Program-made: the position numbers and the translations under genes | The notes under the pieces: generated by a model | What the model was told of the DNA's origin: nothing | The model's database searches: none | What the model saw: only the letters and a program-made list of their open reading frames with translations | Shown: piece after piece, positions 39,601-47,084 of the stretch | Layout of the letters: every line of letters starts with the position of its first letter | Numbering within the stretch: the first letter of the stretch is position 1 | From: Cesiribacteraceae bacterium YIM B00369 | GTDB lineage: Bacteria; Bacteroidota; Bacteroidia; Cytophagales; Cyclobacteriaceae | Length of the DNA stretch: 64,000 nucleotides | Direction of reading: 5' to 3' | Assembly (NCBI GenBank): GCA_017948555.1 | Contig: JAFMYY010000025.1 | Location: 1-64,000, forward strand

Positions 39601-39768
39601 CCACTGGATTACAGGGCCCATTTCTTTGCTCCTCAAAAACACTTATTTGGCATGTATTTCGACACCTTTACTTTCAATGTAATGGTTATCTGGCTCATGA
39701 CAGCCATCTTATATGCTACCCTGTATTTCGAAGCCTTAAAAAGATTTTTGGGAATTTTCAGCAAATAA
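36670..39768 (+). CDS. ABCG-type ABC transporter with TerB-like N-terminal domain
   Basis: 1032 residues. Residues ~1-140 are helical and TerB-like (LFAIITKQDGGVTEIERKF, later LELVASDKNFTPQRMEII). A beta-rich linker (~190-270) precedes the nucleotide-binding domain (~275-520): Walker A GASGAGKTT (~300), signature TISGGQRKRLNIA (~407), Walker B VLFVDEPTSGL (~428), switch VIHQPSSD (~460). About six membrane segments follow (five between ~598 and 765, the last at ~1005-1028), with a ~230-residue soluble insert before the last. The NBD-TMD order is that of ABCG/White-type exporters. Being in the sia cluster, it may be its output or be controlled by SiaC; substrate unknown. Confidence 0.88.
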   Translation: MSEEILKALTQLFAIITKQDGGVTEIERKFVISFFQQELDQDSVKEYLELYDKFVGYNQEEEDEDEEQKQKKARKLTSVRDSVKTLAICKKINKTLTQKQKVVVLIKILELVASDKNFTPQRMEIIDTISTVFKFKKEEYKLIESFVLSENSKSLNFEDILVVNSGIEGLLADTGVTPSEPAAQENLKKYIHTELKGELIFMKVNSVDMYFVQYQGKEELVLNGFIMKPKQVYLYSHGSTVKTPKGAALYYSDVTSQFNLEAVHAKLSFNAYDLAFRFANGDTGLRNINISEGPGNLIGIMGASGAGKTTLLNVLAGIEKPSEGQILINGYNLHTEKEKLQGVIGYVSQDDLLIEELTVYQNLFYNAKLCFAGTSDEELHKRVIATLESLGLEQRKDLKVGSVLDKTISGGQRKRLNIALELIREPAVLFVDEPTSGLSSRDSENVIDLLKELSLKGKLIFVVIHQPSSDIYKMFDKMYIMDTGGFPIYYGNPVEAVTYFKKATNQVDSDRGQCPTCSNVNPEQIFNIIEAKVVDEYGQLTNKRKVNPMQWHDQFSEKFRIDKVDDLKDLPPQGLSLPSRLKQTLIFTTRDTLAKLGNKQYLLINLLEAPLLALILSFIIRYHTREEYFFRFNENIPAYIMMAIVVCLFMGLSISAEEIIRDRKILKRESFLNLSWNSYLTSKLLILFTLSAIQAFTFVLIGNLVLEIKGMILPFWLVLFSVSCMANVLGLNISSAFNSAVTVYIMIPLLLIPQMILSGLLFPFDKLNNTISNRGKVPVVADMMASRWAYEAMATYQFKYNDFNAPSYQFEQQAKMADFKSNYLVGKLNETLSFIRKNNQSENDSIKGLVAAKFRVLQNEVSKEPFQKGLEQFNIRELKAGEINAANSEMLEAYLENLRLHYLGVYQLAETKLEQLTLLRGKMEPDFEVNKYKNLYFSESLSDLVRNVGTEDRIIEGDGEFLQLIDPVYNVPDTPANPLDYRAHFFAPQKHLFGMYFDTFTFNVMVIWLMTAILYATLYFEALKRFLGIFSK

Positions 39769-39818
39769 ACTCCCAAAGCCTGAAAAACTACAAGTGTACC
39801 AAAACCGGGGTTTTAACA

Positions 39819-39849
39819 TTGGTTAATATGTGTGTTATTAATAATTTTG
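39819..39849 (+). promoter_or_regulatory. Promoter of the lipoprotein gene
   Basis: TTG (39819-39821), 20-nt spacer, TAATTTTG (39842-39849): an exact fit to the Bacteroidota consensus. The start codon is 11 nt further, so the leader is short. This gives the lipoprotein and the next gene expression independent of the sia operon. Confidence 0.8.
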
Positions 39850-39860
39850 CTTAATCTGAA

Positions 39861-40772
39861 ATGAATTACATGAAAAAATTTTCACTGATAGCGCTGCTCC
39901 TGGCATCCTTTTGGTCCTGCGATTCAAGTAAAGCACCCAGCGCCGAAGCTTACATGGAAGCCCTCGACAGTACCCGACTGGCACAGCCGGAGATCTCTGA
40001 AGAGGTGATCTCGGACATCCTTCAACAAATACCTTCCCCACTGGAAATTTCAGTGTTGCTCAAGGAATCCGGTACTAAGTATGACCAGACTATGTTGAAT
40101 GATCCGAAGAAAACAAAGTCTTATAATACTAATTACGAAAAGGCAATTAATTTAGGGATTTATGGCACAGACCTGGGATATACCAACATTTACGAACAGA
40201 ACCAGGATGCTATCTTCTACCTGAACTCTATTAAGGAGTTAGCAGATGAATTAAGCATTGGACAGTTTTTTGATTTTGGAACAATTAAGAGGCTGGCGAC
40301 GAACAGCAGCAACCTGGACTCTCTGTTGTACCTTACAACAAAAAACTTCAATAATATTAATGCTTATCTGCAAAACCAGAAGCGTTCCAACCTGAGCATA
40401 TTAATACTGACAGGTGGCTGGCTTGAGGCCCTCCATATAACCTGTAAGGTAGCTGAGAAAAACCCGAATAACAAGGTATTGATTGAGCGTATTGGTGAGC
40501 AGAAAGTTATTATGGACAATATTATGCTCCTTCTAAGCTTTTACAGCGAAAGTAATTCCAGCATGGCTCAGTATATGACTGAATTGAAACCGCTGGCGGA
40601 GGCTTATGCCAAGGTGCAGATTGTAAGAACCTATGCTGAACCTACCTTTGTGGAAGTAGATGGAATGCTGGTTGTACAGGACAACAGCACCAGTGAAGTA
40701 AAAATTACTCCGGAGAACCTTCTGGAAATAACTTCCAAAACTCAATCAATCAGAAAAAACATTATTAAATAA
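39861..40772 (+). CDS. Predicted lipoprotein of unknown function
   Basis: 303 residues (or 300 from the Met at codon 4). A signal peptide ends in a lipobox-like LLASFWSC, with Cys20 as the likely lipidation site; DSS after Cys does not forbid outer-membrane delivery. The mature part is mostly helical, with many Asn and Leu and no recognised domain or catalytic motif. It has its own promoter, directly after the ABC transporter gene and 9 bp before the next secreted protein gene. It may be an envelope partner of the transporter; this rests only on position. Confidence 0.8.
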   Translation: MNYMKKFSLIALLLASFWSCDSSKAPSAEAYMEALDSTRLAQPEISEEVISDILQQIPSPLEISVLLKESGTKYDQTMLNDPKKTKSYNTNYEKAINLGIYGTDLGYTNIYEQNQDAIFYLNSIKELADELSIGQFFDFGTIKRLATNSSNLDSLLYLTTKNFNNINAYLQNQKRSNLSILILTGGWLEALHITCKVAEKNPNNKVLIERIGEQKVIMDNIMLLLSFYSESNSSMAQYMTELKPLAEAYAKVQIVRTYAEPTFVEVDGMLVVQDNSTSEVKITPENLLEITSKTQSIRKNIIK

Positions 40773-40781
40773 ACCCCGATC

Positions 40782-41213
40782 ATGAAGAAAGTTTTCCTAA
40801 CCTTCAGCCTGTTTGCATTTTTCCTTTTGGCTGGCAATATGGCTCAGGCTCAGTGTAGTGCATCGGAACTTGCTGATAACTGTATAACCCAGCTGAACGA
40901 TGGTTTCAATTTTGTAAAAAGCTTCCCTGTTGACGGAGAGAACGGAGGAAAAGGCAAAATAGAATATTCATACGTATTTGCTAAAGGCACGGAGTATTCT
41001 ATTAATATATGTACCAGCGGCGATAATCCCGACGGTATAGTGGTTAGTCTTTATGACTCAAACCGCCGTAAATTAACCACCAATGCAGCAAACGGCAAAG
41101 TATTTAAAGGCCTCCGTTATAATTGCAACTCTACAGGAATCTATTACATTACTTTTACCTTCGATGGGTCCACACAGCACTGCGGTGGCAGTGTATTAGG
41201 ATTTAAAAGATAA
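40782..41213 (+). CDS. Small secreted protein, beta-rich, unknown function
   Basis: 143 residues with a clear signal peptide (ends NMAQAQC; cleavage about residue 23). The mature ~120 residues carry five Cys (in QCSASE, DNCITQ, NICTSG, YNCNST and QHCGGS) and beta-strand patterns (YSINICTSGDN, GIVVSLYDSN, GIYYITFTFDG), reminiscent of a small beta-sandwich pre-peptidase-like domain. Last gene before a terminator at 41251. Probably periplasmic or exported; function unknown. Confidence 0.8.
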   Translation: MKKVFLTFSLFAFFLLAGNMAQAQCSASELADNCITQLNDGFNFVKSFPVDGENGGKGKIEYSYVFAKGTEYSINICTSGDNPDGIVVSLYDSNRRKLTTNAANGKVFKGLRYNCNSTGIYYITFTFDGSTQHCGGSVLGFKR

Positions 41214-41250
41214 AAGAACGATACAGCAGCAACTATTTCATTTAAATTCC

Positions 41251-41282
41251 GGGCGGGTACTTTGTACCTGCCTTTCTTTTTG
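41251..41282 (+). terminator. Terminator closing the 29.8-41.2 kb gene run
   Basis: GGCGGGTAC pairs with GTACCTGCC (one G-U pair) across a short loop, followed by TTTCTTTTT. Confidence 0.8.
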
Positions 41283-41671
41283 ACAGGAGTTACACCTTTT
41301 TCTGTTAAAATGCACAGGAGGCATAAGTATTTCCTCCATATCGCTTTCCCGATACTTAATGATAAAGTTCAACGGAAAAAAATCAGCAATAAAATATGCT
41401 GATTTTGCCTCTTTCATGATCCCCGGGGAACTCACAAACTGAATACTTCACCTGGAATAATAACTTTTTCAGCTAAACATGAAACAAATAAACAAGTATT
41501 AAAAACCAGCTTTTTAACTTAAAAACAGGAAGCGGAAAATTGAAAAGAATCTGTAAATTTGAAATATCTTGCCTGAAGGAATCAATTACGAACAGTTTAC
41601 TTTTAATTATTCGCCTTACCAGCAAATCAGTTTAGCTTAATCCGGAAAACAATAACAAGACAGGATCCCAA
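41283..41671. other. 389-bp gene-free gap before the second phosphatase gene
   Basis: No gene. TAAATTTG at 41554-41561 is a possible minus-7 box with a ~105-nt leader, but no TTG is found at the right spacing. Confidence 0.4.
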
Positions 41672-43543
41672 ATGCCCCATTTTTATACAATTTTTAGTTT
41701 AATATTCCTGTTGTTGTCCCATTCAGTTCAATCTCAAAGTCCTGTTTTTAAAGTGGAGGGAACTGTTCTTGGTTTTGAGCAAGCTCCAAGTCAGGGAATT
41801 CTAAAAAAAAATAAGCCTGTAACGGTACAGGGTACTTTGGAAAATGCCACCATAAAAATTTATTTGAAAGATAAATTAGTTCAGAAAACATACTCAGATG
41901 AGAAAGGGATTTTTCAGTTAAACTTAAATTTTGATAAATTTTACAAACTCGAGGTTTCAAGGAAAGGGCATAATAAAAACCACATAATTATTGATACCCG
42001 TGCCTTCCCTGAAAAAATAAAAAAGGGAGGATTTATCTTTAAAGGGGCTGAGTTTTTGCTGAATAGTTATACGAATGGTGATGACAGGGGCCTGGACAAA
42101 AATATTGGCCGCTTATATTTTAATCCCGGCCGGAAAGAGTTAGTTCTTGAATCTTTCCTGAAAGATGAAAGTACAGGCATTTTCAGCTCTTCCAGCCAGC
42201 CTGATGCCTCTGAGGAATTACTGGCGCGTGCCATTGCAAAAAACAATGAACGGCTTAGATTTTATACTCCTCTTCAAAGGCCTCAGCAAAAACAACCTGT
42301 CACAGAATCTCCTGTTACAGATAGCCAACCCGTCCGTAAACCTGCAGATAACAGACAGGAAAAAGAAATGGACATCGACTTAATAGCTGAAAAGGAAGAT
42401 AAGCTTACCATTCCTAAAGATTTTAACCTTCCCTCGGTTGTATTAAGGCCTGATGAAGACCTCCTACGGATTCAGGAAGATGCCATCCGCAGAGAAAGGG
42501 AACAACTAACGATTTACAGACTTCGCATTAAAACACAGGAAGACAGTCTGGAAATTATCAGAAGAGAACAGGAAATTGAACTGGCAGAGAAAAACATTGC
42601 CGAGGCAAGATTCCTGATCTCTACCCAAAAAGAAAAGCTTGCTGCCCAGCAGGAAAAAATGTTTCTGCTGATTTCTCTCCTCACCTTGCTTTCATGCTCA
42701 TCATTTCTTGTATTCTTTTATTTCCGGCAAAAGCAAAAGGTGAGCCAGCTAATGGAATCCAAGAACAAACAAATAACGGATAGTATAAACTATGCCCGCC
42801 GCATTCAACAGTCTATCCTGATCAGTGAAAACACACTGCAACAGTATTTCTCTGAATCCTTCGTTTTTTTGCAGCCAAAAGCAATAGTAAGCGGAGATTT
42901 TTACTTTGTGGCCCCAATAGGAAATAAATTTATTTTAGCTGTTGCAGATTGTACCGGCCACGGTGTACCCGGAGCATTTATGTCGCTCATCGGCTACAGA
43001 TTACTGCGGGAAATTGTGGTGGAAAAAGGAATTCATGATCCTGCTCAGGTTCTTAGCTGCCTCCATAATGGCATAAATGAATCTCTGAATCAAACAGAAG
43101 ACAAAGAAAACTCACAGGATGGAATGGATATTGCAATTTGCCTGATCGACCCTGAAGCCAAAACCCTTGTTTTTGCAGGTGCAATGAACCCTGCTTATCT
43201 TATTTTTAATCAGGAACTGAATGTATTACAGGCTGATGTAAGTTCAGTAGGTGGTAAAACACTTCGTCCCCGAAATGAGGGTGAGCAAAAAAAGTTTTCA
43301 AATAAAGCATGCCAGTATAATCCAGGCTGTATGCTGTACCTGTTTACAGATGGATATATGGATCAGTTTGGGGGAGGACAGGACCAGAAGTTTAACACCC
43401 GAAGGTTTAAACAAATGCTGATGGATATTCAACCTCTTTCAGCAGGAGAACAAAAGGAAATTATTTCCGGAACCCTGCAGGAATGGAAACGGAACACACC
43501 ACAAACGGATGACATTCTTATGTTGGGAATCCGGCTTACTTAA
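41672..43543 (+). CDS. Envelope-sensing PP2C (SpoIIE-type) phosphatase, second SiaA-like protein
   Basis: 623 residues. Signal peptide (~1-21), an extracytoplasmic beta domain like carboxypeptidase-regulatory repeats (~25-110, TIKIYLKDKLVQKTYSDEKG), a Pro/Lys-rich linker, a long coiled coil (~265-328), one membrane helix (~330-350) and a cytosolic PP2C domain (~365-623). Metal ligands are kept in AIVSGDFYFVA, ADCTGHGVPGAF, FTDGYMDQFGG and TDDILMLGI. The coiled coil could carry a signal across the inner membrane to the phosphatase. It converges (1-bp gap) with a siaC-siaB pair, its probable partners. Confidence 0.9.
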   Translation: MPHFYTIFSLIFLLLSHSVQSQSPVFKVEGTVLGFEQAPSQGILKKNKPVTVQGTLENATIKIYLKDKLVQKTYSDEKGIFQLNLNFDKFYKLEVSRKGHNKNHIIIDTRAFPEKIKKGGFIFKGAEFLLNSYTNGDDRGLDKNIGRLYFNPGRKELVLESFLKDESTGIFSSSSQPDASEELLARAIAKNNERLRFYTPLQRPQQKQPVTESPVTDSQPVRKPADNRQEKEMDIDLIAEKEDKLTIPKDFNLPSVVLRPDEDLLRIQEDAIRREREQLTIYRLRIKTQEDSLEIIRREQEIELAEKNIAEARFLISTQKEKLAAQQEKMFLLISLLTLLSCSSFLVFFYFRQKQKVSQLMESKNKQITDSINYARRIQQSILISENTLQQYFSESFVFLQPKAIVSGDFYFVAPIGNKFILAVADCTGHGVPGAFMSLIGYRLLREIVVEKGIHDPAQVLSCLHNGINESLNQTEDKENSQDGMDIAICLIDPEAKTLVFAGAMNPAYLIFNQELNVLQADVSSVGGKTLRPRNEGEQKKFSNKACQYNPGCMLYLFTDGYMDQFGGGQDQKFNTRRFKQMLMDIQPLSAGEQKEIISGTLQEWKRNTPQTDDILMLGIRLT

Positions 43544-43544
43544 T

Positions 43545-43946
43545 TTAACAGGAAAAACTTACCAGATTAAAAGGTAATTCAACTATACTTTCCAATTCAC
43601 GGCCTTTCATCTCCATTAATTCATCATCTTCATTGTAGCTCCAGATTACCACTACATCTTTTCCTTTAAATCTCAGCTCTTCCAGTTTAATTAAAATGGC
43701 GAGGATCTGCTTTACAGAACTTGAATTAAAATATTCTAATTCAATTTTCAGGACGGTTTCTTCCGGAGCAAAATTTAAATAAGAATCTATCCAGTCAATA
43801 AGGGGCTGGTAAAACATTTCAGCATTTTCAGGTAGTGACCTGCCTGAGATTTCCAGCTTACCATCTTTCGGGCTGAAATCAACCTTTGGGGTATCTGCCT
43901 TCTTTTCCAGAAATATCCCTTTCCCGGTAATTTGTTTTGTAATCAT
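43545..43946 (-). CDS. SiaC family phosphoprotein, second copy (Ser at the phosphosite)
   Basis: 133 residues, DUF1987. Matches the first copy in LEISGRSLPENAEMFYQPLI, ELEYFNSSSVKQ and VVIWSYNEDDELMEMKGREL. The phosphorylated Thr of SiaC is Ser75 here (FNSSS instead of FNTAS). A ~15-residue N-terminal extension is also present. The start overlaps the stop of the SiaB-SiaB gene by 4 bp, so synthesis of kinase and substrate is coupled. Confidence 0.88.
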   Translation of the reverse strand: MITKQITGKGIFLEKKADTPKVDFSPKDGKLEISGRSLPENAEMFYQPLIDWIDSYLNFAPEETVLKIELEYFNSSSVKQILAILIKLEELRFKGKDVVVIWSYNEDDELMEMKGRELESIVELPFNLVSFSC

Positions 43947-45043
43947 ATTTCAATTCCTAGTGTAAAAAATGAAATCTCTTCATCTACAGGCGAAAACCCG
44001 AAGCTGAAACGGTTGCTACTATACCGGGCTGTTTCAATAAGCCCTAAACCGGCACCGCCTTTTTCATTTTTTGATGGTTTCAACAATTCTTTCCTGTATA
44101 ATTGCTTTAGTGTTTCCTGATCCATCCGGTTCAGTGCCTCTAAATGCTCCTTCAGAAAAGACATATCTTTATTCTTCACAAAATTCCCTGTGTAAACTGC
44201 ATACCCGTTTCCTTGTGCAGCAATCAGCAGCAGCCCTTCCTGCCTCCCGTCTGCACCAGTCACAGCGTGTTTAACAATATTCTGGAACATCTCTACCAAT
44301 ACATACATTACCTTTTTTTGCAAAAGTCTCGTTACAGAAACATTGCTAAGGTTATTTTCCAGAATATCCACTATGGGCAGCATCCCATCCTGAGAAAAAT
44401 CACTTTTATACAGCAGCAGCACATTTTCTTCCAACAAACGATTGTACATTTCCTGCACATGAGTTAAGCTGAAATTATCTGCCTGCACAGACTCTTTCTC
44501 ACAAAAAGAAAGCTGCATAAAAAACATAGAAAAGAGCTTGTTTAACGAAAGAAAATCAAAGGCAAACCTTTGCTTCGATTTACGGGCCATTTCTATAAGA
44601 CCTAAACCTGCCCCCCCTTTTCCTGAAAAGCCCGGAGCAGGAAGCAACTTAAGGTATAACTGCCGCAATTCCTGCTGGCTAAGCTCATTAAGATTGCCTA
44701 ATTGATCCCTGAGCTCCTTTCCTTTATTTTTATTTATCAGGTTTGCTGATCCAATAAAATAATTATGCTCATAATTCCGGATCATAAACATGCTGGGCAT
44801 GTAAACCTCCCCTGGCCTTTCTTCAGGATTTTCCTTGTGCCGGATAAGATTCTGGAAACACTCCGAAATGGCAACTGAAACTCTTTTTCTTATCCGCTCA
44901 AGATCTAACCGGCTCTTTATGTTTTCATCAGATAGGCTAATCAGCTTATCTGTTATATTATCATGAGTAATTCCCTGATAAAAAAGGCTCAGGTTATCTG
45001 ATCGTAATAAACGATAAAAGTCATGTACCCTGTTTTGCAGCAT
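43943..45043 (-). CDS. Tandem SiaB-SiaB (DUF6272) fusion kinase
   Basis: 366 residues, twice the usual SiaB length. Copy 1 (~1-185) has ISECFQNLIRH and GGAGLGLIEMARKS; copy 2 (~190-366) has LVEMFQNIVKH and NEKGGAGLGLIETAR. The N-box Asn and the glycine loop are intact in both, so both halves could bind nucleotide. SiaB proteins act as oligomers; the fusion would fix a dimer of unlike halves. Cytosolic. Upstream member of a two-gene operon with siaC copy 2. Between it and the SDR gene lie 224 bp of AT-rich sequence without visible features. Confidence 0.88.
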   Translation of the reverse strand: MLQNRVHDFYRLLRSDNLSLFYQGITHDNITDKLISLSDENIKSRLDLERIRKRVSVAISECFQNLIRHKENPEERPGEVYMPSMFMIRNYEHNYFIGSANLINKNKGKELRDQLGNLNELSQQELRQLYLKLLPAPGFSGKGGAGLGLIEMARKSKQRFAFDFLSLNKLFSMFFMQLSFCEKESVQADNFSLTHVQEMYNRLLEENVLLLYKSDFSQDGMLPIVDILENNLSNVSVTRLLQKKVMYVLVEMFQNIVKHAVTGADGRQEGLLLIAAQGNGYAVYTGNFVKNKDMSFLKEHLEALNRMDQETLKQLYRKELLKPSKNEKGGAGLGLIETARYSSNRFSFGFSPVDEEISFFTLGIEI

Positions 45044-45267
45044 TAGTTAAGCAGCACCTTCCTGCTTTTGAAAAATTTGTAAACATCTAAACCTGCCTTT
45101 TCCCTGAACACAATTTTTCAATAAAGTGCATACCTAAAAATACAAAATATTTGTATTACACCTAGCATTTTCACATTTATTTTAAAAAATTAATTACAAT
45201 TGTTATATAAAAGACTGACACTCAAAAGCATTCTTACCCATTGATTCCCAACAAAAAAAACCTTTTA

Positions 45268-46032
45268 TTAACTATGCTCCACATTTCTCTGTACAAGGGT
45301 TGCATTTGCCTGGGCAGTAGCCAACACCACAAGATCGCTGATATTTACATGTGCAGGTCTGCTTATCAGAAAGGATAAAATTTCTGCTATATCCTCTGCC
45401 CGCAGTGGCTGAACTCCTTCATACACTTTTTTTGCCCTTTCTTTATCTCCCTTAAACCGTACTTCCGAAAACTCAGTTTCAACCATTCCCGGATGAATAC
45501 CACTCACTTTGATGTTGTATGGATTCAGGTCCTGCAACATTCCTTTAGTGATGGCATCCACCGCATGTTTTGAGGCGCAGTATACATTACCTTTAGGGTA
45601 TACTTCTTTGGCTGCTATGGAACCTATATTAATTATATGTCCCTCCTTCCTTTCCATCATTTGTGGTATAATGGCCCTGCTTACATATAAAAGTCCTTTT
45701 ACATTTATATCGATCATGGCATCCCAGTCATCCGGATTTCCTTCACCAATGGGCTCTAACCCATGGGCATTGCCTGCATTATTAATTAAAACATGTATAG
45801 CATGAAAATCTTCGGGCAGGCTCTGAAGTGCCTTCTCCACCGCATTCCTGTCCCTTACATCAAAGGTAAGCAGGTGTACTTCCGCAAGTCCGTTAAGTTC
45901 TTCCTGAAGGCTATTAAGCCGTTCCTCACGCCGCCCACATATTATCAGGCGGTTTCCCTCTCTCCCCAGTACCTGTGCTGCTGCACGGCCAATTCCTGAA
46001 CTTGCTCCGGTTATTAATATCGTTTTTTTCAT
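45268..46032 (-). CDS. SDR family oxidoreductase (YdfG-like)
   Basis: 254 residues, classical short-chain dehydrogenase. NAD(P) loop TGASSGIGRAA, Asn in NNAGNAHGL, and the catalytic Ser-Tyr-Lys in INIGSIAAKEV and VYCASKHAVDA. Similar in outline to YdfG (3-hydroxy acid/serine dehydrogenase), including GIHPGMVETEFSEVRF. The substrate is uncertain. Monocistronic. Confidence 0.9.
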   Translation of the reverse strand: MKKTILITGASSGIGRAAAQVLGREGNRLIICGRREERLNSLQEELNGLAEVHLLTFDVRDRNAVEKALQSLPEDFHAIHVLINNAGNAHGLEPIGEGNPDDWDAMIDINVKGLLYVSRAIIPQMMERKEGHIINIGSIAAKEVYPKGNVYCASKHAVDAITKGMLQDLNPYNIKVSGIHPGMVETEFSEVRFKGDKERAKKVYEGVQPLRAEDIAEILSFLISRPAHVNISDLVVLATAQANATLVQRNVEHS

Positions 46033-46241
46033 AATCTGTACTGTTTATAAAATCCCGGTGTTATTTCCACGTGTTTTACACCTGTGTATAAGTGTGATTG
46101 AAATCTAAGTAAGTATAAAAGCTGAATAACTGCGCCGGTTAAGCTGAAAATATAAATTCATACTGATTTTTCAAAAGCGGCCAGTGACATACCGGCATCC
46201 TCATAAATAAATTCAGCAGGCAACATACTTTAAAAATAAAC

Positions 46242-46280
46242 AAAAAAGGCTTCTTCCTGAAAAACAGAAAGAAGCCTTTT
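46242..46280 (-). terminator. Terminator of the ubiE-porT operon
   Basis: AAAAGGCTTCTT (46244-46255) pairs with AAGAAGCCTTTT (46269-46280); on the minus strand a run of six T follows. Confidence 0.88.
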
Positions 46281-46319
46281 CAAAATACAAGGGTACTGGT
46301 CCGGAAACCTGCTTTTCTT

Positions 46320-47084
46320 TTAATTGAATATCAGGTAAAGAGCAATGGACTGTGTACCCATCCGGGAAAAACCCTGCCCGATATCATTTTGCCTGCTACT
46401 TAATACATTAACCAGGCCATGAGAGTAACGGATTTCAGGAGAAAACTTAAATAAAGGAAAGTAAATATCTGTACCGAAACCAATTTCCATCGACAGGTTA
46501 TCACCACTGAGTCTGAGACCTTCCTGCTCATTCTCCTCACGTTGTTTTTTACCTGTTACATCTATAGTAGGTGTAATTCCGCCTACATAAAACATACGGA
46601 AGTTCTTACGGCGGGCAGATTTATATTTTAACATCACCGGAAGGTCCACTGTAGTGAAATCTGCGAAAAAATTCTCGTCAGGACTTGTTGCCGGGAAATA
46701 CTGATAATTTACAGAGTATTGGTAGAACCCTACTTTAGGCATTAAGCGTACATCCAGGTACTGCAAAAGGCGAAGGTTGGCCAGGAAACCAATTGAAAAA
46801 CCCACTCCGGTTGGTGTGGTTACATTTGCAACAGTATCAAAAGGTCCGGGGCTTTGCGTAAAAGTATCATCATACTTCAACCTTACCGACGAACTGTGAA
46901 TTCCCAGTGTAAAACCATAGGTCAGGAGGCGCTGGTCGTAATCGATCAGGTTTTCCCGGGACTTAAGCACGGAATTCTTTTGACTAAAGGCCGGGCCGGC
47001 CAGGAGCAGCAGACCTGCAATAAAAAAAAGGATTATTTTCTGCCCTGGTAAATAGAGCTTATCCCAAACGTTAATGGTATGCAT
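46320..47084 (-). CDS. porT: PorT-like outer-membrane beta-barrel protein (T9SS assembly)
   Basis: 254 residues as drawn. A hydrophobic signal region (IILFFIAGLLLLAGPAFSQ) precedes a beta-barrel of alternating strands (YGFTLGIHSSSVRLKY, GVGFSIGFLANLRLLQYLDVRLMPKVGFY). In many Bacteroidota porT follows ubiE/menG, as here. PorT (SprT) is needed for T9SS function and gliding. The only ATG is inside ubiE (52-bp overlap), giving an unusual 16-residue stretch before the signal peptide; a non-ATG start nearer the ubiE stop is possible. Confidence 0.82.
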   Translation of the reverse strand: MHTINVWDKLYLPGQKIILFFIAGLLLLAGPAFSQKNSVLKSRENLIDYDQRLLTYGFTLGIHSSSVRLKYDDTFTQSPGPFDTVANVTTPTGVGFSIGFLANLRLLQYLDVRLMPKVGFYQYSVNYQYFPATSPDENFFADFTTVDLPVMLKYKSARRKNFRMFYVGGITPTIDVTGKKQREENEQEGLRLSGDNLSMEIGFGTDIYFPLFKFSPEIRYSHGLVNVLSSRQNDIGQGFSRMGTQSIALYLIFN

